Positions 17,146-25,600 of a DNA stretch of 64,000 nucleotides are shown here, one piece after another. Source of the stretch: Vibrio sp. SCSIO 43137. GTDB taxonomy: Bacteria > Pseudomonadota > Gammaproteobacteria > Enterobacterales > Vibrionaceae. The number at the start of each line of letters is the position of its first letter. The first letter of the stretch is position 1. The stretch covers positions 682,001 to 746,000 of the forward strand of contig NZ_CP116383.1 of assembly GCF_028201475.1 (NCBI RefSeq). Reading direction: 5' to 3'. The position numbers were made by a program, and so were the translations under genes. The notes under the pieces were generated by a model. The model was not told the DNA's origin, searched no databases, and saw nothing but the letters and a program-made list of their open reading frames with translations.

Positions 17146-18401
17146 TGAGCAAGCAGATCGAGAAAGTTGAAGGTTTAAACATCCAGTTACATGGAGTTGA
17201 TGTTGCAGTGATTGCCCATTATGCTGGCGGGAAGAACATTCTGACTTTCAACCCTGAGTTTGTTGCGATGCCAACGGATAAACGGCCTGTTTTGACTTTA
17301 AGGCAGTTGCTTGATCCTAGCTATTTGAGCAGACCACAGATTAGAACGGATAAGATTCCCCCTGTTCTGTCTAATCTGTTGCCTGAAGGGGCGTTGAGAG
17401 AACTGACAGCTCAAGCACTTCGGTGTCATATCAACAATGAGTTTTCAATCCTTGCCTATTTGGGGGCTAACTTGCCGGGTGCCATTATCGCCCAGCCAAT
17501 AAAAGCTGGGGGATTGCCAGATTGGGCATTGAAGCAACGACTGTCGACAGAGCCTCAACAGATCGATGTTAAGCATGCAGATACTAAGTTTTCATTGGCT
17601 GGTGTACAGATGAAGTTTTCCTCGTCTCATTTGGATGGCCGTTATCACATCAATCAGGAAATCTCTGAGGATATGTGGATTATAAAAACACCATCGACCG
17701 TTCACAAAGGTGTACCCGTCAATGAATATACCTGTATGAAGCTGGCCGAAGCTGCAGGTGCAGATATTCCGGAAGTGCGATTAATCGAGCTTAGTGATCT
17801 GGAAGGGCTACCAAGCATCAAGTTGCCGGATGAGCAGTACGCTTATGGTATCAAGCGGTTTGATCGTGGTAGTACTGGTCGTATTCATACCGAGGACTTT
17901 GCACAGGTCTTTGGCCTCTATCCTTCAGACAAGTATCAACGAGTCAACTATGAGCAACTCGGTAATGTACTCTACCGGACAAGTACAGAGCGGCTGAAGG
18001 ATATTCAACAAATGGCAAGAAGACTGCTTATCAATATCTTGCTTGGTAATGGTGACGCTCACTTAAAAAACTGGACGTTGATTTATAGTGATATGTATTC
18101 GCCACGTTTGTCACCGCTTTACGATGTGCTCTTTACCGCACCATATATTGAGCACGATAGTCTTGCACTCAACATAGCAGGTACCAAGCTGTGGTTCGAT
18201 ATCACGATGAATCACTTTCAGGTGTGGGCAGAGAAAGCGGCAGTGCCTTGGGTTGCTGTTAAGCCACACTTGCTTGAAGTAATGGCGTTAGCTCGCAAAA
18301 ACTGGCCTGCACTGCTGAATGAATTACCTATGGAAAGTGAACATAAAGCCGCTTTGAAGAATCATTGGCAGCAATTAAGTGCAGACTTTCTAATCGAATG
18401 A
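17142..18401 (+). CDS. hipA: HipA-like serine/threonine kinase toxin
   Basis: A 419-residue HipA-family kinase. An N-terminal couple_hipA-type domain (about 10-110) precedes the kinase core. Ser151 in FSLAGVQMKF matches E. coli HipA Ser150, the autophosphorylation site. GNGDAHLKNW supplies catalytic Asp305, and SPLYDVL the magnesium-binding Asp328, aligned with E. coli Asp309 and Asp332. E. coli HipA phosphorylates glutamyl-tRNA synthetase, halting translation and producing persistence; HipA relatives have other targets, so the substrate here is open. All key residues appear intact, so the toxin is predicted active. It is translationally coupled to hipB. Confidence 0.9.
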   Translation: MMSKQIEKVEGLNIQLHGVDVAVIAHYAGGKNILTFNPEFVAMPTDKRPVLTLRQLLDPSYLSRPQIRTDKIPPVLSNLLPEGALRELTAQALRCHINNEFSILAYLGANLPGAIIAQPIKAGGLPDWALKQRLSTEPQQIDVKHADTKFSLAGVQMKFSSSHLDGRYHINQEISEDMWIIKTPSTVHKGVPVNEYTCMKLAEAAGADIPEVRLIELSDLEGLPSIKLPDEQYAYGIKRFDRGSTGRIHTEDFAQVFGLYPSDKYQRVNYEQLGNVLYRTSTERLKDIQQMARRLLINILLGNGDAHLKNWTLIYSDMYSPRLSPLYDVLFTAPYIEHDSLALNIAGTKLWFDITMNHFQVWAEKAAVPWVAVKPHLLEVMALARKNWPALLNELPMESEHKAALKNHWQQLSADFLIE

Positions 18402-18700
18402 CCACTTTACTCATCATGACTGTTACGTACAGAGCTTAGAAGGCTAGCCGAAACAGGCACCAGTGAGTCGGTGGCGATTCAACTTTTCATTTCTCGTGTA
18501 GCTCCGTACTCTCTCAAAAAACGATTAATTGATTGCTTAGTAGTTTTCGTTAATTGGCATTCAAATGGGTCGTTGAGGCAATTAGCTGGTATGACGATAA
18601 GGAGTATTTTCATATAGAGTCTTATTATGTGATTTGTGGCATACATTTATTGAGTAAATACGGTATAAAGCGAATGGCATACAATAAAAAGGATTAACTG
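18402..18700. other. Gap after hipA, no supportable gene
   Basis: There is no good start or ribosome-binding site. A frame from about 18418 to 18618 stays open for some 66 codons without an initiator and could be a decayed gene remnant. I see no clear terminator for hipA. Confidence 0.35.
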
Positions 18701-19012
18701 ATGAACAAGAGAATATTAGCAACGTCGCTTTTAATGTGTTTATGGGCTTCTGTTACAGCAGCTCATCCGGGAAGAACGGCTTCAGATGGGTGTCATTACT
18801 GTCGTACTAACTGCGATTACTGGGGAGTCCCTTATGGTGCTCGCCACTGCCATATATATGCTGAACCAACAGAAGAAGACTTAAATCATGCAAAAGTTGT
18901 TAAAGAGTTTTCTGAACATGGCACTCATTTTATTACCTTAAGGGAGAATGAAACTTGGTTGACATTCGAAACTACAAGTATAGACAAAATGCAGTCAGAA
19001 TCAAAACTCTGA
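18701..19012 (+). CDS. Small secreted Cys/His-rich protein with YHYH-like motif
   Basis: A 103-residue protein with a Sec signal peptide (MNKRILATSLLMCLWASVTAA, cleavage before HPGRT). The mature N-terminus is HPGRTASDGCHYCRTNC followed by WGVPYGARHCH, which resembles the HPGGxDxxGCH...YHCH motif of YHYH-type secreted domains. The Cys and His spacing suggests disulphides or metal binding in the periplasm. The C-terminal half (about 50-103) is acidic and lacks recognisable motifs. AAAGGA precedes the ATG. It stands alone between two toxin-antitoxin modules and has no assigned function. Confidence 0.7.
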   Translation: MNKRILATSLLMCLWASVTAAHPGRTASDGCHYCRTNCDYWGVPYGARHCHIYAEPTEEDLNHAKVVKEFSEHGTHFITLRENETWLTFETTSIDKMQSESKL

Positions 19013-19252
19013 GAGTCCATATATAAATTTTCCTTTCAGTCACCTTTAGGCCGTACCGAGGGTGGGGCGCTTTCACTTTTCACTCAGAAATTCATAAAAG
19101 TAATGCCGTCGGGCCCAGAAGATAGCAGGCATCGGTGGCTTATTTCCTCCTCCTTTGTCATGCCTTATCTGGCGATATAGACCAAAATATTCTAACAAGG
19201 TGCAATGAAGATTGTTTAGTAAGTTTTCTTCAATCTACACAAATCATGGTTC

Positions 19253-20098
19253 TTAAACTCCTTCAGCAAGTAGCTTAAGAAAAATCGATACCTCTTCATT
19301 TGTAAACTTAGAGTCATACTTCATCTCTCTGCTAAGAACATCCATCAACGCCTCTTTCTTAAATAGCTCATCTTGTAGAAACGTTTTAGTTTGTTCTGAA
19401 GCAATAGCTGCGATATCAGCTCCAAGCTTACAAGCACTGGCTCTTAGTTCATCATATTCTTGTGCCTCCATGAAACCGTCGTCGTAAAGAGCATCGAAAA
19501 CAAAAGGGATCTTACTATATGTACTAATCAGATATAGCAGATCTGTCGCATCTTTTTTTCGCTTATCGCTTTCTCTGTCTAGCCAAGCAACCAATTTTAA
19601 AAGTGCTATACCAGCAGGAGCGCAAACAGGCAAAACCAGCTTAGGGTCTTCATGCACTAGCACCTGCCACGAGTTTTCTAATGCTTCTTGGAACCCTAAC
19701 ACATTCATCACAAAGTCTCCTTTGGGAGGCCAAGCGATGTTGTTGTCGTCGGCGATCTCTCCAAATGGCACGATGTCTAGCTCCCAAGGCATGCCGTCAC
19801 TACATTCTCTATGAAAGCGATGACTTACCTGTTTATCTTGGGTGAAACCTATGGCAATCAAATTTGTGGCTAGACTATGGAACTGCTCCCAGGATTCTAT
19901 GCAGATACCAAAGTCCACATCTCTAGTGCCTCGTTCGATTTTCGCGCCAAATCCATGAACGAGCACGAGATCGCGAGCCATTGCTCCAACAATCATATAA
20001 GGGATATCTAGTTTTTGAGCCTCAGTGTTAACATCGAAGTAGAGTTCAGTAAGACCCCTAGAGAATTTCTCATTGATGGTGATGTAGGTATTGGTCAT
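19253..20098 (-). CDS. AbiEii-like nucleotidyltransferase toxin
   Basis: A 281-residue nucleotidyltransferase of the AbiEii/AbiGii (MenT-like) group. The pocket motif VGAMARDL (about 37-44) is followed by RGTRDVDFGI (56-64) with the metal-binding Asp60 and Asp62. ALLKLVAWLDRESDKRKKDATDLLYLI near the middle is the family's Lys/Asp nucleotide-binding segment. MenT enzymes transfer nucleotides to tRNA acceptor ends; AbiE systems stop phage growth by abortive infection. The start at 20098 overlaps the upstream antitoxin gene by 29 nt; a TTG at 20119 is an alternative. Catalytic residues are intact. Confidence 0.87.
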   Translation of the reverse strand: MTNTYITINEKFSRGLTELYFDVNTEAQKLDIPYMIVGAMARDLVLVHGFGAKIERGTRDVDFGICIESWEQFHSLATNLIAIGFTQDKQVSHRFHRECSDGMPWELDIVPFGEIADDNNIAWPPKGDFVMNVLGFQEALENSWQVLVHEDPKLVLPVCAPAGIALLKLVAWLDRESDKRKKDATDLLYLISTYSKIPFVFDALYDDGFMEAQEYDELRASACKLGADIAAIASEQTKTFLQDELFKKEALMDVLSREMKYDSKFTNEEVSIFLKLLAEGV

Positions 20099-21122
20099 AT
20101 AGCTTATCTGCAACCTCAAGGTTTCTTACATTATCTGACGCTAATAGCTCAGCATAAACAATTAAAGGGTTAACTAAACTTTCTAGAGGGCCTTTTAAAA
20201 CTTCTAATTCTGTAAAGGGCTCTACTAGCTCTATTTGTACAGAGGAGTGCTCATCTTCACGAATCTGTTTTAAACGCCCGTGTCTTAACAATAACTGGTG
20301 ATGTTCTTTGGAGATATATATACGTGCTTTGTTTGAATTTAAAAAGTGAGTGTATCGATCGGCTGCTGCATCCCCACCAAGTAATGCATTGCATTGACTT
20401 AACAGTTTGTCACTATACCAATCGATATTGCCTGTCGTGTATTTGATTTGAGGAGGATTTTTTCTTAACAGATAGCCATATTCTTTTGCCCACTCCTGCA
20501 TAAGATTTTTTCCTTTCAGAAGCGTTTTTCTGTCCTTGTCAATGTAACCCTGATTGTCTAAATCAAGCATGACATCCCCTATTGTACCAAGGGAGACATT
20601 TGAGTTTTTTGCTAATTCTCGATAAGACCACACGATAGCTTTAGGATTACTTAGTAATACATATACAACCTGTAAGCCTTTCTTTCCAAAAGCTTTTCCT
20701 AGAGCTTGTTTTTCTTTTGGCATGCTATGAGCTTTCGGTTTGTTACCTTTGACAAAGATAAAGAATCCGTTTTGGTTAAGATATGCATTTCCGCAGTGAT
20801 CGATAAATTGTATTTGGGCACCCTTTAATCGTTCAGCTAAAGCTGGATTTATATAGCTTGTCAGAAAAACGTACTGGGAAGGCGATTGGTACTGATTTTT
20901 GTAGTTTGCTATCTGTACCACTGTCAATGGTGTTTTTTTGTCCACACAGTGAATGAATAAAGGTAATTCAGAGAACTGATAGTCAACGATCCCTGCAATG
21001 CCATGTTCTGGGCTATGAAAGATCTCCAAGCTTTCAACTGGAATGCGGTATTCCTCACGTAGTCGTGAGTATGCATCTTCAAGAAGCTTACTTTCAGTGA
21101 AGTGAGGTTTGTGATTATTCAT
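20070..21122 (-). CDS. AbiEi-like antitoxin/transcriptional regulator of a type IV TA system
   Basis: A 350-residue protein placed directly before, and overlapping, the AbiEii-like toxin. The middle holds a winged helix-turn-helix (about 155-205: VVYVLLSNPKAIVWSYRELAKNSNVSLGTIGDVMLDLDNQGYI). The N-terminal half resembles an endonuclease-like fold (FIHCVDKKTPL...) seen in the AbiEi_2/DUF2186 group. The C-terminal region (NIDWYSDKLL...ALLGGDAAADRY) is typical of AbiEi proteins that neutralise the toxin indirectly. It starts at ATG 21122 with GGAGCAAAGG upstream. The promoter region carries an array of TGAAC/GTTCA half sites, fitting cooperative autorepression known for AbiEi. Confidence 0.85.
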   Translation of the reverse strand: MNNHKPHFTESKLLEDAYSRLREEYRIPVESLEIFHSPEHGIAGIVDYQFSELPLFIHCVDKKTPLTVVQIANYKNQYQSPSQYVFLTSYINPALAERLKGAQIQFIDHCGNAYLNQNGFFIFVKGNKPKAHSMPKEKQALGKAFGKKGLQVVYVLLSNPKAIVWSYRELAKNSNVSLGTIGDVMLDLDNQGYIDKDRKTLLKGKNLMQEWAKEYGYLLRKNPPQIKYTTGNIDWYSDKLLSQCNALLGGDAAADRYTHFLNSNKARIYISKEHHQLLLRHGRLKQIREDEHSSVQIELVEPFTELEVLKGPLESLVNPLIVYAELLASDNVRNLEVADKLYDQYLHHHQ

Positions 21123-21164
21123 CCTTTGCTCCCGACTCTTACAGAGTCTGTATCAGAATCTTAT

Positions 21165-21269
21165 GTTCATTTCTATAGCGTGTACATTTTAAATGAACGC
21201 TCAACAAAAGTGAACGGTTTGTTCATTGATTTTTTGCGTTCAAAAAATGAACAGAAGAAAAAAGTGAAC
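21165..21269 (-). promoter_or_regulatory. TGAAC/GTTCA half-site array upstream of the AbiE-like operon
   Basis: Seven copies of TGAAC or its complement occur, starting at 21165 (GTTCA), 21194, 21211 (TGAAC), 21221, 21238 (GTTCA), 21248 and 21265 (TGAAC). From 21194 the spacing alternates 17, 10, 17, 10, 17. This gives TGAAC-N5-GTTCA and GTTCA-N5-TGAAC dyads with a 27-bp period. The array lies just upstream of the antitoxin start at 21122 and is the probable operator for autoregulation. Confidence 0.75.
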
Positions 21270-21535
21270 TGTGAATGTGTCTTTATCTTGAAAAGGCCTC
21301 ACTAGCGTATGAATTACTATGATAGTTATGTAATTGTAGTGGTACATTGAATTTGGCCACCTGATTAGAGGTGTTATGATTCAGTTCATAGCAGAAAGAG
21401 TGGCTAAAAGAGCATGGGTGATTGTTATTTATCTAAGCGCCTTTGAATCGCACAATACATGAAATAACTCCAGTTCCCGTAACCATTTCATCCACTTAAT
21501 TGACAAGCCGGAACGCTCTCTTTAACCTTGTTTGG

Positions 21536-21740
21536 CACCGGCAAAATCCGGTGTCAGGATTCGAACCCTGAGTTTACATACACAGGCGTATAAGAACTGC
21601 ATTTTGCAGTATTTATGTGCGGCTTTAGCGTACCTGAAAATTATGGTGGGCTGAGCGGGGGCGCTTAGGCGCGCCGTTCCTGTGTAGCGGTAGTTCGAAC
21701 CCTGTTCAGTTCACCACCCTCTGATTCGAACCTTTGTGTG
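21536..21740. repeat. Three TTCGAA-containing T-arm-like motifs near the ssrA 3' end
   Basis: TTCGAA followed by CC occurs at 21560-21565, 21694-21699 and 21725-21730. In reverse orientation these read like tRNA T-arm loops (GGTTCGAAT). The first is flanked by CAGGG-type pairing and preceded by the hairpin CACCGG-N6-CCGGTG (21536-21553). None folds into a whole tRNA. They may be scars of att sites for elements integrating at the adjacent tmRNA gene; this is inference. No other gene is evident from 21123 to 21769. Confidence 0.4.
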
Positions 21741-21769
21741 GTGATTAATTTAAATACACAGGAGGTTCT

Positions 21770-21928
21770 ATGAACCAATCGAAATCCCCCGATTTTTATG
21801 ACCAAGTCGAAGACTTTGTTCTCCGCCATATTTCAGAAGATACCTGCGGTGACGCTAATCTGAATAATGAAATAGGTATTTTCCTGATTTCGCTGTTGCT
21901 GGCTTATAAGAAGGAACATGAAGGCTAA
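21770..21928 (+). CDS. Small orphan protein (52 aa), unknown
   Basis: A 52-codon frame starting with ATG 21770 behind a textbook ribosome-binding site (AGGAGG at 21760-21765). The product, MNQSKSPDFYDQVEDFVLRHI..., is acidic at the N-terminus and ends with a short hydrophobic helix (IGIFLISLLLAYKKEHEG), so it could be amphipathic or membrane-associated. I recognise no family. Position between the AbiE-like module and the tmRNA terminator suggests it is part of the island cargo, perhaps a remnant of a mobile element. Confidence 0.6.
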   Translation: MNQSKSPDFYDQVEDFVLRHISEDTCGDANLNNEIGIFLISLLLAYKKEHEG

Positions 21929-21954
21929 GGAAGCGATTAGAAAGGGATAAATAC

Positions 21955-21989
21955 AAAAAGGGCGATAACTCATTGAGTTATCGCCCTTT
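21955..21989 (-). terminator. ssrA terminator
   Basis: AAAGGGCGATAACTC (21957-21971) pairs perfectly with GAGTTATCGCCCTTT (21975-21989) over a 3-nt loop. On the minus strand it is followed by a T-run. It lies 9 nt downstream of the mature tmRNA 3' end. Confidence 0.92.
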
Positions 21990-21998
21990 CCAATCGAT

Positions 21999-22365
21999 TG
22001 GTGGAGCTGGCGGGATTTGAACCCGCGTCCGAAAATCATTCATCTTTGGTACTACATGCTTAGTCGATCTTTACATTCACCAAATACCTGCGAACCGACA
22101 CGCTAGTAGATGACTATCCTGAATTAGTATTCGCCGTTCATCTCTCAGGCGGGAGAATCCGGGCTAGCTCGTTTGGGTTTGATCTCTTGTTGTTCCCCGT
22201 CTTACAAGCGGAAGCTAGGGCAAGAGAGCTCTCAGCAGGTTATTAAGCTGCTAGTGCGTAGTTTTCGTCGTTTGCGACTATTTTTTTGCGGCTTTTTACG
22301 TGGCCAACCGCCCCACGGCATGCACCTCAGACTGCAAAATTCCCGTCGAATCCTGAATCAGCCCC
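21999..22365 (-). ncRNA. ssrA: tmRNA (transfer-messenger RNA)
   Basis: The 367-nt minus-strand RNA starts GGGGCTGATTC (22365 downward) and ends CAGCTCCACCA (21999), so the acceptor stem pairs 5' GGGGCTG with 3' CAGCTCC. The T-arm GCGGGTTCAAATCCCGC precedes the 3' end. The tag frame lies at 22275-22243 and encodes ANDENYALAA followed by two stops. tmRNA with SmpB (gene at 29430) rescues stalled ribosomes and marks the nascent chain for proteolysis. The 3' end of ssrA is a known integration site, including for the V. cholerae pathogenicity island, which fits the accessory genes beyond it. Confidence 0.97.
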
Positions 22366-22380
22366 AAGTGTTAGGGGTGA

Positions 22381-22408
22381 ATAGTAACAGAAAAGCTATA
22401 TCTGTCTA
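22381..22408 (-). promoter_or_regulatory. Probable ssrA promoter
   Basis: On the minus strand TAGACA (22408-22403) and TACTAT (22386-22381) are separated by 16 bp and lie just upstream of the mature 5' end at 22365, leaving a short precursor for RNase P processing. Confidence 0.5.
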
Positions 22409-22611
22409 GCAATACGCGTTTAAGTGATGAAGATTTATTCTGTTTTAGTGAAAGATGGCAGCGAAATACCAACTTTCAAGATCTATTATAAGCTATTGAT
22501 AGAACAGAAGTTCATGCCATAGCAAATATCATGTATGCTGCAGCGTAGTTCATTCTCAGCTTTTGGAGCTTGCCGGAAAGAAAAATCGGCAAGGAAAAAA
22601 GGAATAACATA

Positions 22612-25600
22612 ATGATTAATAACATAATACGTTACTTAGCTCGGTTTTCTCCTTTACTACTTTTACCCCTACTTTCTTTCTCGGCTTACGCCCTGCAAGA
22701 ATCGTCTATTACCGTTATTGGTAACGGGCCGTTAGTGCCGAAATCGGCGCAGCAATCTATCCCTGTTAGTTTTACTAATATGGAACAGGTGGATATCGAA
22801 ATCTTGCAAGTGACCGATGCCAAGCGCCTATTGAAGCATCATTATCTGCTGGATTCTTTAGATACATGGAATCTTCGTCAGCTTAAGCACGCTTATAAAA
22901 GTGTTTTCTCTGATCGATATCAGCTACCGAAAGCGGATCAGGATGTTATTACCTCAGCAAGACTTCCTATTCCACAAGACCTGCCTTCTGGTTGGTACCT
23001 GGTCGTGGTGAAAGCGCCCGGTGATTTCAGCCACTTCGAAATTAAACATATGCTGCTGAGCGATATTGGTATTCAGGCGAGAGTCAATAAACAGCAAGCT
23101 GCCTTTGCGGTCACTCGTCTCTCTACGGGGGAAGCCATAGAAGGTGCAGAGATTGAACTGTTGCAAGAAGAACAGAGTGAACAAGTTCAACTGACTGACG
23201 AAAAGGGGCTTGCTTACTTTAATCGACAGATAAAGCGCACCGATCTGGTTATTGTTGCTAAAGGGGATGAGTTCGGCCTGCTCTCTATGCGTGAAGTACC
23301 GCTTGATCTCTCTGAATATAAGATTGGAGGCCGCAAGTTCAGAGACTATGAAGCTTATATCTACAGTAACCGTGATCTGGTGAAACCGGGTGAAAGCTTA
23401 CCGATCAATGTGCTGCTCAGAAACCAAGATGGTGAGGTTTTGCCACTAGAAGAAGTGGACCAACTGTATTTGACCGTGACTGATCCTAGAGCCAGTACCA
23501 TGGTTCGGGAAACATTGTCCGCGCAAGCCGCTGGTTACTACTCATATTCGTTAAGAACATCGGGTGACTGGAAAGCGGGTCGTTATACGGTTGAAGTGCG
23601 TCTGGATCCTAGTAGCCCAGAACCTGTCAGTCAGTATCAATTCCAGTTAGAAGAGTTTGTCCCCGAGCGTATGGATCTTACGCTCTCTGGACTCTCTCCA
23701 TTTACGATTGCAGGAGAGAAAAACCAAGTTGAGCTTGCAGGCCGTTATCTATTTGGTGCACCTGCGGCAGGTAATGTACTAAAAGCTGAGCTCTCTTATC
23801 AGCCAGTACATTATTTCGAAGGTGAGTATAAAGGGTTCTTTGTCGGTAAAAAATTCAGACTAAACCGTTACTACGAAGCGTTAGAGGGGCAAACCATGTC
23901 CGAACAAGGTACATTGACGCTTCAACTACCCACTCCTGAGAGTTCAGATATTAAAAGCCCGGTAAAAGTAGCAGCAAACTTTGCTCTGCAAGAATCCGGT
24001 GGCGCAGCGATTCAACGTAACGCGACATTTATTAGCTGGAAAGATAAGCTTATTCCGGGTATCAAACCTGCTTCAAAAAGCTTTGCGTACCAAAGCAGTG
24101 CTCAGTTCGATATCGCTCTATTAGCGGCTGATGGACAGTCGCTTAAAGAGGGTGAAGTCGAGGTTATTCTGGAATACAACCAAGGCCCTTATTATTGGGT
24201 TTATGAAGAAGGCAGCGGTTGGAGTAGAGAAGAGCAGCCTGAGTGGAAGCAAATTGCTAAGCAAGCTCTTACCCTGGCTGAGGCTCCAAAAAGCGTTAGT
24301 TATAGTGTGGATTGGGGGGATTATCGCCTTAAAGTGACGGATCTTGCTTCCGGTGTTGAGTCTGTCTATCCATTTTATGCAGGATGGTTTCAAGGTTACG
24401 ATCAGCAGAAGGCGAAGCCGGAGCATCTGACTATTCATGCTAACCAACCTTCTTACAGCAAAGAAGATAAGCAAACTCAAGTGAGCATAGTGAGTCCAAT
24501 GCAAGGTTCATTGCTTGTGACTTTGGAAACGGAACAAGTTGTTTGGTCAAAGCGAATTCAGGTTGACAAGGGCGATGTCACTGTCGATGTGCCTCTATTG
24601 AATAACAATGGTGAACCGCTAAATAGACATGATGTCTACCTAACGGCAACCCTAACCGGGCAGGCGGCCGGTGTGCCTAAGCGTTACTTTGGTGTGGTTC
24701 CTCTCAAGCTTAATCGTGAAAAACGTAAGCTAAACATCACCATGACGCTGCCTGAACGTATTGAGCCAATGAAAACCCTCTCAATTCCGGTTGAGGTGGC
24801 CAATTTAGATGATGATCAAGTAGGGAATACTTGGGTAACGGTGTCGATTGTCGATAAAGGCATTACCAACATGACACGTTATACGCCAAAAGATCCGTAT
24901 CAATATCTGTTTGGTCAGAGACGATACAGTGCGGATATTGTCGATCTTTTCTCGCGTTTATACGATACCAGACCTAATCCTTTTGCTCAGCCGCGTTTTG
25001 GTGGCGACCTTAACCAAAGGTTAGCCAATAATAAAGATGACTTGGTAGAAAGTAAGACAGTTATTCTAATGTCTTCTCCCGTTGAGTTACTGGGTAACAT
25101 GGCCGTCGTAGAGTTCGATATTCCTGACTACAACGGCGAAGGGCAGATTGTTGCAACGGTATTTAATGACAGGCAAGTTGGTCAGTTAGTACAAGACAGT
25201 GCGATCAGTGCTCCGGTTGTGGCAGAGTTGAGCGTGCCTCGCTTTGTGGTTGCGGGAGATAAAACCACAACAACCGCGGACCTGTTTAATAATAGTGGTC
25301 AGAAGAAAGCCTTCTCCGTGCAGGTTCTTCAGGATGGTCAGGCGAAAGCACTAATCAATGAGCAAGTAGTGCTTGATGACGGTGAGCGCTGGAGTCGTAA
25401 TGTTCCATTTTCAATTGCTAAACAAAGCAAAGTGGAACAGGTAGAAGTAGGGATTAAGGTCTCTGAGCAACCTTTGGCTTATCACCCTGATGGTTGGGTT
25501 GGCTCTGTGTTGACAGCCATGAAAGAGAAGGTGCTGCCAGTTGGTGAGAACAAAGATCAAGAGTTCAAGCCTGAGATCAATATTGACCGTCAATGGCGAA

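Noticed and set aside
18418..18618. Open frame of about 66 codons downstream of hipA
   Set aside because: It follows a stop without an initiator codon or ribosome-binding site; at most a gene remnant.
21102..21305. 67-codon plus-strand frame overlapping the AbiE-like promoter
   Set aside because: It covers the operator array and antitoxin start on the opposite strand, has no ribosome-binding site and resembles nothing.
21536..21580. tRNA gene
   Set aside because: Only a T-arm-like segment is present; there is no acceptor pairing, anticodon arm or CCA.
16646..22000. Integrase gene or duplicated ssrA 3' end marking an active island
   Set aside because: I looked for both and saw neither; island status rests on gene content and position only.
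22173..22409. 78-codon frame across ssrA
   Set aside because: It lies antisense inside the tmRNA gene; the RNA explains the sequence.
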